Source: Sindora glabra (taxonomy: Eukaryota > Streptophyta > Magnoliopsida > Fabales > Fabaceae). From it: DNA of 64,000 bases. Positions 37,578-50,579 of this stretch are shown here, piece after piece. The stretch spans positions 47,495,275-47,559,274 of the forward strand of contig CM035234.1 in the NCBI GenBank assembly GCA_020226215.1, written 5' to 3'. Position 1 is the stretch's first letter. Each line of letters opens with the position of its first letter. A program made the translations under genes and the position numbers. The notes under the pieces were generated by a model. The model was not told the DNA's origin. It worked only from the letters and a program-made list of their open reading frames with translations, and made no database searches.

Positions 37578-39124
37578 AATAAAAGATTTAGAAAATAGGA
37601 TTTCTTTGGCATTTCAACCAATTCATTACAAGACATAAATAAGCATTGAGTATGCATAAAAACAAGTACCTTAGTGCCAAGGCTAATCTAATTCTAATGA
37701 TTATGTGGTTAGGTATAGTATAAGACAACATATGTACCTATACCTAAAATAAAATTTTAACATAGGTAACAAATATACATAAAATGAGCCTTAATACATC
37801 TTCTTTGGAAGATAATTGTCACAACTCATTTTCTAGGTCTATCGTGATTGGTATGAAATACATCTTATAGATATCCTCACTAGCCTTTCTCTTTTCTTTT
37901 TCCTAAAAGTCTTGCTATTTTTATAATATACAAAATTGCAAATAAAAAATGTAATATTAATTTTTTTTGCAAATATTACTTTGGAAAACTTTAATATCTT
38001 ATAAGTGATTAGATAAAAATATGGAGCTATACTAATTATTTTAGAAACATATTTGAAAACATATAGGCAGTTATACCTTCTAAAAATGTTTTAAACAAAA
38101 CATTGTGTTGGATGAAAACTTCCCAAGGATATTATTTCATAGAAAACTCGTAAGTGTTTATCTTTTTGAAGTGGATTAATTTGATAATGAAAATATTTCT
38201 AAATCTAGAAGTGAAAAATCTTTTCCTTGAAGAGTGTAATAGTAAGAATATTAAAGATCTTTTTTGAAAAAAGGTGATAAAAATTTATTTTGATACTGAA
38301 TAAAAATCAATACTGTGAAATTTTTGCTTCTTCTTTAAGAAAAATTGTGAGCTTGGACCCCCTAATAGAAAATATTACTAATTTTTGAAAATTTTAAAAT
38401 ATGCATTTTAATGAAATGGATGAAAGATAGATCTAAAGATTCTAAAAGAAGAGAGATGATTAACTTTTCTATGTTTTGGAAAGTAAACCTTATTGTAAAG
38501 CAAATACAATAGAATAGGAACGGGGTTAGTAAAAATCAATAAATTAAAAGATGATTATTTGAAATTGAATTATTAATTTTAAAAAGTGGAGTTAGGATTT
38601 ACAGAAAATGAGTTGCTCTAAAAATTTTCTTTTGAAACATATTACCAAGAGAATTAGCAATCATCAAGAAAAGATTTTATAATAACAAATTAAAGGAGTT
38701 CATAAAATCATTATTGTAAAAAAAAATGAAATTTTCACATAAAATTCTTTCCTCACTTCCCATGGTACCTATAAAGACATATTTTTATTGTTCATAAAAA
38801 AATACAAGAGTACCTAACTTATTATTGATTCTCCTTAAGCAGAAACAATTATGCACTTATGATAATTTTGAAAATTAGTTATTCTTGGATTTTATTTTCT
38901 TATTGTGTACAAAAATACTATTTCAACCTTTTGATAATTAATAAAATATATTTTTCAACATTATTTGAATTATTTTTAAATTTTGTAGCTATTTTAGGGT
39001 ACGTGGGAAATATAAATTTGTTGTTATTAATATTATGATATGAAAATTAAAAAAAAAACCAAAAAAATTGGTACAATAGTATAAAATGCGTATATATGAA
39101 ATTATAAAGAAAAACAATGTTCAG
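37578..39124. other. AT-rich intergenic DNA
   Basis: No coding frame or recognisable element was seen in this 1.5-kb stretch. Confidence 0.55.
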
Positions 39125-39483
39125 ATTTGGAGGTGGTTACAAACCCACCTCTATAATGCTTAGTAAATTATAATAATGATTTAGAGGGGGTTTCCCATCG
39201 CCTCCAATTAATTTTGGAAATAATATGAAAATGATTAAGGCAGTTAAGAAGCGCCTCCAAATGCCAAATTTAATTTTCTCCTTCAATTTGCATCGGTAAC
39301 CGTCAAATTTTCAATTTAAAGAAAAAAAACACTGCAGCGGTTACCATTAGCCGCCTCCATTCGCATGTCAATCGCCGTGTTCTCAGTAGTTTGCCAAGTT
39401 ACTGCCAAAATAATTGGAGGTGGTTCTAGCTGCCTCAATGCAATGACCGAAACTGCATCAATCATTGCCATTTTTTCGTAATG
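39125..39483. mobile_element. CACTA-type terminal region with subterminal repeats
   Basis: The stretch is much richer in GC than its surroundings and contains many copies, in both orientations, of GGAGGTGGTT / CCGCCTCCA motifs (GGAGGTGGTTACAAACCCACC, GCGCCTCCAAATG, AGCCGCCTCCATTC, GGAGGTGGTTCTAGCTGCCT). Such subterminal repeats typify plant CACTA transposon ends. It closes with TTTTTTCGTAATG (39471-39483), the complement of CATTACGAAAAAA, one base from the common plant terminus CACTACGAAAAAA. A possible partner end, CACTAAAAAAATGCATAGAT, lies at 32358, but no target duplication links the two. Confidence 0.5.
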
Positions 39484-40359
39484 AGCCCTTGTTGCTAATA
39501 TGAATTCTTATAATTTGGACAACCATCTTGTTTTAAAAAAATTACGCTATGTGGAATTTCTATTGTCAATAACATTTCTGTGATCATTACAATAAAAAAA
39601 AAATTCTTAGAAAATTATAATTGGATGTGTGTTTCCTATAAAAATGAACAAGTGTTCTTTGAGATATTGATAATGAAAAAAAAAACCTCATGTCTAAAAT
39701 AACATTTAGGAATTTAATTTTTTTTACAAACAAAATTCAATTTTGGATTTATAGTTAAGAAATTATATTACAAATTGAAGTTTTACCATCATGAAATTGT
39801 CAAGGAAGTTGTAAACCTATCATCTGAGTGGATTTAAGAACCTCCTTAACTCCATGTTAGATATCTTTCACAACATAATTTTCTTAGATAATAAGAAACT
39901 GAAATATGTAAGACGCATTTTAAAGTAAGGTGAGAACAGCTTAGCTAAAATGGGTTAAAGAATTTTCCTTTTTAAACTAATCATTCATAACTAGTTCCGA
40001 AATAATTTAATTTGCCCTTTACCATGGGGTAATATCAAACTCATTCTTGAAAGTAAAATTAATTATTTAGGGTTAAGAATGGTTAATAATCTATATTTTT
40101 CAATAATTTTTCAGAATAAGAAAATTATTTAACACAAATGTGATATATCGTACTCATATTTTTGGGTCTTCTTACTTTAATTTTTAATCGTCACTTCATA
40201 TTTTTTTATAACAATAAAAAAATTACGAAAACAAAAAAAGTAAAGCATTGTTTATCTACTAATTTTTTTTTTGGTAATTCTACAACTTTATATTTTCATA
40301 TATTATGTTCCCTAATTTCATACGTTAGAATGAATTTTTTTTCTTCAAAAAGTTATATG
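39484..40359. other. AT-rich intergenic DNA
   Basis: No gene or clear repeat could be supported. Short open frames here are rich in Phe, Leu and Lys from T and A runs. Confidence 0.5.
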
Positions 40360-41040
40360 TTTATTATAGGTAAGAAAAGTTAATAACATTTTAAACCATG
40401 GTTATTCTTGTCCAAATTTTCTAAAAATAATCTCATCCATTTATAACAAATCAAATTTTAAAACTGCAATTAACCGTTAATTTTTGGTTAAGGACAACTG
40501 AATGGATTTTGCATAGTCCTAATTTTAATATGTATATAAAGTTAAGAATTCTATTAATTTATAATGCCTTTTTATTAGAAATTTTAATATCTTATCATGG
40601 ATGCTTGGTTAATATTTACATAATTAAATTCTTTAAAATAATGACTTGATATAATTCTCTCATTAAATATCAAAGTTAAAATTTGTTGGATTTCTAACAT
40701 AATAATAACAAATATAGTGTGCCAGCTTAATTTTTTTAAGAGTTCAAAAGTATAATTTCACCATTAAAAGGGGTTTTGAATCTTGAAATCCAACATATTA
40801 ATTACTCACTTTTTCACCGCCTTTCCTCTCCCAACTAATTTAGAGAGAAAAGTGAGGAAAATATAAATGAATTTTAGAATTTTTATTTATCTTAACATTA
40901 ACAAAATTTAGTTTAATTTCCTTTCATGAAACTCCATTATTTGACCCTGTCACATGAAATTAATGGGACTTAAAATTAAAATTCCAAGTTAAAGCATGAA
41001 TGTACATATATTAATAGGTTGTCAAACATCGCAAAAGGAT
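40360..41040. repeat. Segmental duplication, copy 1 (downstream flank of thionin-like gene)
   Basis: This block recurs in two pieces at about 43745-44140 and 47050-47665. Shared landmarks in order are TATAGGTAAGAAA, AATAACATTTTAAACCAT, TTGTTGGATTTCTAACATA, TATAATTTCACCATTA, TTAACAAAATTTAG, and AATATTCCAAGTTAAAGCAT (AAAATTCCAAGTTAAAGCAT in this copy). The two copies have diverged moderately, so the duplication predates the insertions in copy 2. Confidence 0.75.
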
Positions 41041-41316
41041 TTTTCTTACTATTGAAAACACTAGATTAAATTGATAATAAAAATCTTTGAGGCCCAATTT
41101 GAAATAGCATACATATGTCAATAAGTAAATAATTTATTCCTTATATAAATTAATGACATAATAAATGCAGAAGACTACCTTACATAATATTTTATTAAAT
41201 TAACTTGATAATTTTGCTATTATATGGAGAAAAACTTCCAAAGATATTCAATATTTTTTGCATTAATTCATACACTTTAATATTATTTTTCTCCGAATCG
41301 TAAACTTTAATTCCAT

Positions 41317-41741
41317 TTAGTTGCACCGATTTGAGCAAGACTTCACACATCCATCAACTTTATCAGCCGCTGTGAAAAGTGAAAAAAAAAATAGTTAATT
41401 AGGGAAATATTGTACAATTAAAAAATTTTATTTTAATAAGAGTAACTTGAAGTACCTAAGTCTTCATGGGTACTAATATTGCTGCATAGCGAGGTAGCAC
41501 AACCAAGTTCACAATAGTACTTATTGTCAGCAACATCAGTGTTAAGATTTAGCCCTTGTTGTTTGCATGCCTTTAAGCAAGCCGCTGCACACACTGGCAG
41601 TTCGACAATATTCTTGGAACATCCCTTCATACAAGAAATGTAACATTTTGGAAAATCTAAAATTCCTGCAGCAGATTGCCTTACAAGTACATGTAACACA
41701 AGAAAAACCACCAAAGCTGAACTAATTTTTTTGCTCTCCAT
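41317..41741 (-). CDS. Thionin-like secreted cysteine-rich protein, two exons
   Basis: Exon 1 (41741-41456) ends at AG/GTAC, and exon 2 (41369-41317) begins after TTTTCACAG. Together they give 112 residues with a phase-1 intron of 86 bp. The start chosen is the ATG at 41741, which puts a hydrophobic signal peptide (residues 6-20, likely cut near SAAG at 23-26) at the N-terminus. The mature part has 12 cysteines in four triplets of nearly C-x3-C-x3-C spacing (33-37-41, 51-55-59, 77-81-86, 103-107-111), three in exon 2. This fits the plant thionin-like family of small secreted proteins, often linked to defence or reproduction, although the role here is unknown. Without splicing the frame would lose the last cysteine triplet, which supports the two-exon model. 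The frame is intact. Confidence 0.75.
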
Positions 41742-41759
41742 TTCTCTCGGTACCAAAAA

Positions 41760-43744
41760 TATTTGAGGCTTCCTTAATTATGATTAAAATGGACTTACTC
41801 CTACTTCCTCTTGGAAATGTTTATATATATAATTATAAAATTATTTAATCCAAATCAAAGCCACATATATGGTAACATAATCCTAATTTAAAGAATATAT
41901 GGAAGTATTTATCTTCATGAGATTTTCTCAAATCAAGTACACTGAATTCAAGATATATTAGGTAGTAATTTTCATTTAACATTTTATGATATACATAACT
42001 TACCATATTCATATATCAAAATCTAAAATAATAAACAAAGTACACAATTTACATTTTAAAAATCATGTAACATAAACAAGGATCTAATAAGACTTTTCTT
42101 GTAACTGACCATATAGATATTAGAAGTATAAAGGGTCAAATCCCTTTCTAAAATCAAGGTCAAGGTCAAGCTCAAATTTAAGGCCTAGTCAAAAGTTACA
42201 AATACACACACACACACACACACATATGTATATATATCAAGGTTAAATCTCTTCCTAAGTTCAAAGTCAAATCTAAGACTTTAGTCAAAAGTTTCAATAT
42301 CCATCAAAACTCTATTTTATTGTTTTGGCAAAATAAAGAAGTAAAGTATTATATTTCTTTAAAAGGAAATTAATAATTCTATAATTTTATACTATCGTAT
42401 TTGAAGAGTGGATAACCGCATGAGTAAGTTCACACTAACCCATCAATTCGGGATCCAACTCGAGATTTTGATTCTACAATATTTTGTCCATTAATTACTC
42501 CAGATTCTTTCATTTCCATGTAAAATCATTTTCCTTATGAGTACCTTCACCTATGCCACCAAGTACGGATAAACTTCCATGAGCTTCAGCAAAGTTGTTG
42601 ATCAATTCCATATTGAGTATTGTTTTACTAACTCCAACTCCACTAAAAAATCTTAATTTTCCTCCATGGTCCGAATGAATTCCTAATTGGAATTCAAGGA
42701 CCTTTTTTAATTGATTCTTTTATCAAATTACAATATTTTCCATTGTTAAGTAGATGCTTTGAAAACAATTAGACGATATCTTTCTTTTTGAATGAGATCT
42801 CAATTCTAGTGATAGTTTCATTAGATATTTTACAACTACAATCCCTTTTTTTTTTCCAATCCAATTCCTCCTAATACATTAAAAGTCATTGCTTAGGGAT
42901 AAAGAAAAACTATTTCAACATAAAAAAACAACAAAACTAGCCATCTTTTACAAGGTATTGTTAAAAGATTGTTAATTTCTTATGAAATGGATGTAGTAGT
43001 AGCTCGTTGGAACCCTACAGTCTTTGCTTGATCTAGAATGTGTGATGTATTTTCATATTATCAAAAAGGTAAACAATGAAAATAGATGAGAGTGCCTAAT
43101 TGAATTGATCAAGTCATGTAAGAACAAAGTTCAAGTCTGCCGGTTTATTAGAATGCATCGGTTGTATATATCACTACACTTCCACTAAGCAACTCTTTCT
43201 TAAATCTAAGTGATTTTTTATAAAATATTTAAAATAAATTAATATTATATTATTATATATATTATATTATATATTCATATTATTATATATATTATACATA
43301 GTAGAGTAGTAGATGAAATTTTACGAAAAAAGTTCTTCTGATGGCAACTAGATCAGCATATTATTTCTTCAAGAAAAGCTCCTATCAAAATTCACTAGGA
43401 ATCTTTTGGTGGAGAATGCAACTCTTAATAATTAAAGCGAATCCTTTCATTTTGAATTAAATAAAAATAAACAAATTTAAAGAATAACATGTAAGAACTT
43501 GCCCTTAGGAAAGGAATAACAACTAAAAATGAAACTCCTTAATAAGTAGTAGAAAAAAATATAACAAGAATTGATATTTAATATTTATTATATATTATAT
43601 TATTATATTTAATTAGTATTTATATTTAATTATTATACTTATATTTAATATTTAAAATTCAATTTTATTTATTTTTTAATTTGCTCACTGGACTTTCAAA
43701 TGTTAAAATGTAACTAGAATTTTTCTAAAAGAAATATTAATGTT
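41760..43744. other. Upstream region of the thionin-like gene and intergenic DNA
   Basis: The gene's promoter should lie just above 41741. TATATATAATTATAA at 41823-41837 is a candidate TATA region, read on the minus strand. A (CA)n microsatellite lies at about 42204-42224 and TA-rich repeats at 43235-43310 and 43580-43640. No other gene was seen. Confidence 0.45.
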
Positions 43745-44231
43745 ATAGGTCAATTATAGGTAAGAAAGGTCAATAACATTTTAAACCATTGCTATTTTTA
43801 TCCAAATTTCTAAAAATAATGTCGTCCATTCAAAATTGATCAAATTTTAAACTCTAATTAATTATTAATTTTTGCTTAAGACAAGTCGAATATGGAAGGC
43901 TAAAGCATAGTTTTATTTTTAATTTATATATGAAACTAAGACTTATATTTGTTTATAATTTTTTTACTATTATTATTAGAAATTTTAGTATCTTAACATG
44001 AATGTTTGGATAATGTTTTCACCATTAAACTTGTAAACAATAATGGTTATAAATAATTCTTTCATTTAATTTCAAACTTGAAATTTGTTGGATTTCTAAC
44101 ATATATAACAATAATAAATGTAGTGTGTTAGCTTAATTTTCAACAAAATTAAAAATTTGTTGTTGAAATTGTTAGGCATCGGCAAAATGGCTATTGAATT
44201 ATATAAAGTTGCAAGTTCATCCTCCAATAAT
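43745..44231. repeat. Segmental duplication, copy 2, left piece
   Basis: About 43745-44140 matches 40360-40735 with moderate divergence. Similarity stops near 44142, shortly before the CACTA element. The extra 90 bases up to 44231 are not in copy 1 and may belong to another insertion in which the CACTA element is nested. Confidence 0.65.
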
Positions 44232-46894
44232 CACTATTATAGAATAGTTAATTGACATAGATGTTTAGCGGATTACACATCAAAATATGGCCGATGTCTT
44301 ATTAAGCACCATTGTAAATAATTTATGACATCAATTACATACTCAATGTGAAAAAATAAAATAACATCAATTCCTATATCAACTAAATTGTGATGTTTCT
44401 TCATGTACCATATAACTTGGTCATTGGTAATGAGTTAAAGACATTAGTTTTCACTAAGTAAATAATGTCAAATATTTGAAAAATGTTTTCTTAATGATGG
44501 TTTTTGGCTTTCATGCTATAATATTTATAGTGAAAACTAAATAAACTCAGCATCCCACCAAAAACATATATTTTGAACTAAAAACTTTGAAAGGATATAA
44601 CTTTGCACTTAGTTGTCTATTTATGGTGAATTTTATGTCAACTTTATCTAACTTTTCTAAATTTATCCATTTGCAAAAACCTAATTGGGTTTTGCCTTTC
44701 TTAAAATGGCAAAAAATGACCATTTTTCATGGAGTTTTGCTTTCTTTTTTTTCTTTTTTACTTTTTTTTCATCTCTCACAATTGTTCTATCAACTTTGAA
44801 CTTTATTGCAACATTTTATTAAACACATAATAAGTATCTAAAGCTTATAATACCCTTAAATGTTATATAAAGGAAACATAAAAAAAAATCTTAAAAAATT
44901 ACGTAAAAAATTAAAGAAATGAAAAAGGCAAAAATATAGGAAATAAAAAGCATGAAAGGCATTTAGGCTGACTTCAAACTCTGTTGCAACATTTATCAAA
45001 CATATAATAAGCACTTAAAACTTTAATACAACCATAAAAGTTATATAAAGGAAACATAAACAAAAATCTTATAAAAAAATCTTTTGCCAAAAATTAGAGA
45101 AATAGAAGAAGCAAAGTTTTAAGAAATAGAAACAAGAAAAGCACATTTTGTGTTTTGAACCATTGGTATGGAAAAGGAATTTGATTCATGCATGATGTTA
45201 GTTAAAGGAGTATTGGTAGCTTACCAGTGTGTGGTGGAGGATGAAGTAACATTTAGGATTTTATAGAGGAAGTTAGACAAAAATGGAAATAAAGTTTAGA
45301 AACAAAAAAGAAGAAGAGTCAGAGTGGTAATAAGGAAAAAAATAAGACTTGCTTTATTTATAGCATAAAAATATCAATGATTTTAAACATTAATTATTGA
45401 CACAAAATCAATGTCTTATGTTCATCATTTTTAAGTAACTAGCTGTTGCCATACTATTAGACATCAATTAAGTGCAAAACTAATGTATTTACTTTTTATA
45501 TTTCTTAACCATTCATCTGAAATACCTTTGATGACAGTTGTAAATAAAATTGACATCTTAAGTTTTTATAGATTCCCGATAACATCATAAAAGCCATCAT
45601 TTTAGACTAGGGTGTCCATAGGTTAGTTTTAAAGCAATTATATTAAAATTTTCAACTGAACCAATCACAATGGATCATGAATAGTAGCATTTGACTTCAT
45701 CCATCTACAAAATGCAAACCACCTTAAGTTGTTAAACTTAATTATACACATCATCAAATGGGTATAATTGGGTTCCTTCACCTGTAGATTTATAAGAAAT
45801 ACAAATGCAACAAAACAAAATGATCTATAGAATGGCTTAAGAGTAAAATGTTTGAAAGTAAAAAGTTGAAACTTTTATAATGAAAACGAAGAAGAAATAG
45901 TTATGACCGTAAAGGAAGGGGAAAGAAAGAGAGAAATAATACACACAAACACACACACACATAATGTTAAAAAGTGGGATCCATGGAAGATAAAATAAAT
46001 TTGTATTCTATTGAAAGATGAAGAAGTAAAGCATGAATGACAACAAGTAAAAGAAAACATTTGATCATGGCAAGATTGGTGAATGTGAGACTCAATATTA
46101 TTGTAACAGTATAGGTAAATGTGAGACGTACTACTACTTTGATTGGTTTTGATTTAGTTTGATTAATAAATTTTAAAACTAACTAAACCAAATTAAATCA
46201 TCTTATGGAACATTTTTTATTTGATTGAAATTGTGGATTATGTTTTTATGGATAGCTTTACTTTAGACATCAATTTAGTTCAAAATCAGTATTAAAGTTT
46301 GACATTTTTCTTACTAAACTTTTGCAATACCTTTAAACATCGATTAATTTCAAAACTAACATCTTAAATTTCCTTGTTTTCCTATTAATCTTTAAATGCC
46401 ATACATTTTGACATTAATTAAGTAAAAAATTGATGTCTTAAATTTTTCATAATTTAAAAAATGTCACCATATCCAAATAAATATCTATTAATTCTAAAAT
46501 CAATTTATTAAACTTCCTTTTTTTTAGTAACCTTTAAATACCATATAGTTTGATGTCAGTTAAGTAAAAAAATCAACATTTGAAGGTTTCTAATAATTTC
46601 AAATATACTAATACATTCAAATAGACTTCAATTAATTCTAAAACTAATGTCTTAAGTTTTCTTATTTTTCCAATGTCTTATATTATGATGCCAATTAAGT
46701 GAAAAACTAACATTTGAAGTTTTTTTAATAATCTCAAAAATACTACCATATCAAAAAAGACTTTGGTTATATTTATGATTTATTGTCTTAATTTTTTAAA
46801 TAATTTGAAAAATACTACTATATCAATATAGATGTTAGTGTTAACTTGAACTGATATCTATGTAACAATATGGTATCCCATTTCTATAATAGTG
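44232..46894. mobile_element. Non-autonomous CACTA transposon
   Basis: The 2,663-bp element has 13-bp terminal inverted repeats: CACTATTATAGAA at 44232, and its complement ending in TAGTG at 46894. It is flanked on both sides by the 3-bp duplication AAT (44229-44231 and 46895-46897), as expected for En/Spm elements. Toward the right end a subterminal motif recurs about every 90-130 bp: ACATCAATTAAGT..., AAACTAATG/ACATC, CTTAAG/TTTT (near 45465, 46265, 46335, 46410, 46550, 46625 and 46690). There is no transposase frame, so it would need an autonomous partner. Confidence 0.8.
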
Positions 46895-46897
46895 AAT

Positions 46898-47675
46898 AAT
46901 CCATACATATAATGATTTCCTTTTGTATAGATAATTCTGTCCTTAAATAATGTGACAAAGGGATGAAATAGTATCCATAATCTATTATTTAGGAATGAAA
47001 TTAATTCATGAATCACTTTTTTAGTATCTATAATGTTACGGATGCAATTATTTATTTTATTTTAATTTTTTAAAGAATTTCAACTATAATTTCACCATTA
47101 GAAAGGTATGGAATCCTAAAATTCAACATTTTGATTACCTATGTCTTCACTACCTTCTTTCTCTCCTAAATAATTTTAGAGAAAAGTGACAAAATTATAA
47201 ATAAATTTAAGATTTTTTTTCCTTTGCATTAACAAAATTTAGCTCAATTTTTTTTCATGAAACCACTTTACTTGAAGAAATTCATATGTACATTAAGCTA
47301 TTTTAAATACTAAATTATTTTTATGTTTTGATCTAGTATAACAATTGTAATTATAATTGTTATATTTTTCCATTCAAGCATTTGAATTCTTCTATTTTCA
47401 TGAGTTCCACACTAATCAAAAGTCATATAAGGATTCACATAATAAATTGAGGACCTATAAAAATACAAGGGCCTACTACTTAGATTATCAAATACAATAA
47501 ATAATTGTAGTTATTACACTGGATCAAAACCCCTAACCTCATGTACATACAAATCATCCATTACTTGACCCTCTTACGCGGAACTAATGGAAGTTGGAAT
47601 TAATATTCCAAGTTAAAGCATAAACATACAAGTAGTGATTCATACATGATAAAAAGATTATTCTAACCAACTACT
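46898..47675. repeat. Segmental duplication, copy 2, right piece
   Basis: From about 47050 to 47665 the sequence matches 40735-41050, including TATAATTTCACCATTA, TTAACAAAATTTAG, and AATATTCCAAGTTAAAGCAT (the last reads AAAATTCCAAGTTAAAGCAT in copy 1). An extra segment of about 260 bp (47275-47540) is absent from copy 1. The match ends where the next element begins at 47676. Confidence 0.6.
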
Positions 47676-50328
47676 TGTGACACCCAAAATTCTTTTGAAA
47701 AAAATTCTATAAAATTTAAGATATATATATCTAGCATTTATATGGAAAAGATTTACAAAATGTATCTAGTTGAAATTTAATAAATAATTTTATTCAAAAA
47801 CTTATACATTTTAAGGGATTTTTTAAGTGATGTGTTTATTAAATTATTTCATCAATAATGATGAAAAATGTATAAATTACTTGTTTATATTTAAATGATT
47901 TACCAAATTATTTATTTTAAATCGTATGTAGTTAATATAGTCAAGTTTTATCACATGATATAATAATCTTCTTTGTTATAAGTATATTATATGAAGCATA
48001 CTTTTAACGAGGACTATTTTGAAAATAAATAATTTATTCATGATTAATTTAAAAGTGTGAAGTATCATTGTTTTAATTATTGAGTAATTATATAGCTAAT
48101 TTTATGAAAAAAATTACTATATCTTAAGTATATCTAAGCATTATCAAAGTTCCATTTAAGTGGATTGTTAAATTTATTTGTAGTATTTAAATCTCGTTGA
48201 AACAAATTTTCATAAAGTTAAGTTTTTAGAAAACTGTGTTGATTATTAATATCTAAAATTTTAACTATCTACTTATATATTTGTTTATCTATTAGTTTAT
48301 TTTTAATATTTTAAAGTATAAATTCTTTTAACAGTTTTGGCAACTAGTTTGGAGGACGGAGAAATTACTTCGCTACTTACCAAAGGATGTTTGTGTTATA
48401 AGTGTTTTTATTGTATTGATTATTTTGAAGATCAATGTAACTATTTTGTCAAGTAAATAAATAATTTATTGTTGTTTTAAATATTTGATATATTTTATAT
48501 AAACACTAATTAGCTATTTAGTTCACTTGTTAATAAAATGTATAATTCTTAAGTATTGTCAAACGTTGTTAAAACTTCGAAGTTTATCAAAGTGTATTAT
48601 ATTAGAGAGAGAGAGAGAGAGAGAGTAATAAATGAGTCAAATAATGATTCTCTTTCATCAATAAATTTATACTTGATTTTAGAATTGAATGATTTATAGC
48701 CTACTCAATTTTTTTAATTCATTAGACAACACAATATAAACATTCATATGAAAACAACGTATCGCAAACAATATGGAATGTCAGAAATAATGAATAACAA
48801 TCAATTGAACGTCCTTCTATCTTCATTTATCTTTAGCTATTCACAAACTTAGCTTTGTTCCCCTGAATACCTTAGTTGTTCACAAACATTTTTAGTTTCA
48901 ATGTTATTTCATAATATTTCATTCATAATAGTAGTTTCTCCATTTCCCAATAACAATCCTTATGTTTCACATTTTTGTTCAATAACACATCCCTTATTGG
49001 GATTTCATCATAATACTAATCACATTCCAAACTAATAAATAATTAAAGTTACAAAACAATTCACACACTTATCTTATCATAATAATCTATCATTCCATAA
49101 ATGTGGATTCACATAATTATACATTCATTCTGGGATTTTAGTGACCACATATCATATATTTGCATTTATAATGCAAACACAAATTAGGAATTAATAAATC
49201 ACAATAATAATAAATTATTGTCATAGTCATATTACTAAAATAAATTGGTCATTCTTCATTTCAAATTACTATTAGACATATATTCTTATTATAATCATGC
49301 TCATAATTGTCTTACATAGTTTAATTCATCATGAGAGATTTTCATATAATCAAAATTAATATTTAGACTTGTGTATTCAAATATAGTAGTTAAAGATGGG
49401 TAACATTTAGCCATGGGTATTCCAATACAATATTGGATTATAAGGTTCCTGAAATGAAAATAGACTTCTATATTTGATTATTGTATTAGAAAATTGTCAA
49501 CTTAAGACAAACATTTTTAGAAACAATTAGCTATGCCAGTTGATTATGGTCCATCGGGATACTTTCTCAAGGTCATAATCAATTACCATATACAATTATG
49601 AGCTAGGTTTTGCTGACTTTTCATTGAATTTCATTACACAAATAATTGTTTTCATTGAGTATATCATCAATTGCATAACAAATTTAGAAAACACAACTAC
49701 ACCATATTTGTTTTTTCTCACTTAGTAAATAGCCAAGATTTCATCCAACAACAACTTCACACATTCAAACATCAAATCTTTTCATAAAAATCAACATATA
49801 AACTTAAGATAACAATAAATCTTGTAAAATATTAACTTAAGTAAATTGTCTACTATCTAAATGTGGAGGAGATGAAAGAGAGTTAAGAACATAACCAATT
49901 TTCCTTTATTAAAGGGAAATTTTTTATGATTCCCTTAGCAAATTACTAAATTTTTCCTTTTTGTGGAGTGAGGGGAAGAAATTGAAGGAGAAAAGGAGTG
50001 GAACTATGAGATCTTGCAACAAAAATGAGAGTGGGAGGTGAATTTAAGGGTTTTAAAGTGAATGAGGGTAATCTAATAAATTTAAGGGGGGTTCCAAGGG
50101 CATTATAGGATAGCACATCTTTAAATCTTCTCCATTCACAACTTCTTAGCTTTAATTATGCATGAACTCATATTTAAATTTATTCCTCAAATTTTTATCT
50201 TAAAATTCTATTTTTCTTGATTTAATTCTCACCTTAAACACACCCACAATAATTAATTATTTACAGTGTATACATAAATACTAATAAAAATGAATTAAAT
50301 AAATCCTAATCTTATAGGGGTCGTAACA
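47676..50328. mobile_element. Probable solo LTR of about 2.65 kb
   Basis: The left end TGTGACACCCAAAATT and the right end ATAGGGGTCGTAACA are inverted copies of a TGTNACRCCC-type terminus, which resembles the LTR ends of long plant Ty3/gypsy elements such as the Tekay/Del group. The interior is non-coding. The flanks (CTACT and ATATA) do not match, so there is no target duplication and the call is tentative. It cuts off the duplicated block at its left side. A (GA)n run lies at 48604-48625. Confidence 0.4.
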
Positions 50329-50579
50329 ATATATATATTAATGTAAAGATATTTAATATATAAATGTAAAGTTGTGAATACTTTTAAAATTTATAAAACT
50401 TATTTGTCAATTAATATTTAATTGAAGAAATTGTAATAAAAGAAATCAAACTAATTTTTCTATCACTAGATAATATATTATCCATTTTTCTTTTGTATGT
50501 ATTTTATTTAACCATTTATATAATCCAATGAAAATAATATATAATCATATTTGAACTTTTATAATATAATATCAACTTT

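Noticed and set aside
44587..44799. 70-codon frame inside the CACTA element
   Set aside because: It is rich in Phe/Leu/Ser from T runs and has no transposase motif; chance.
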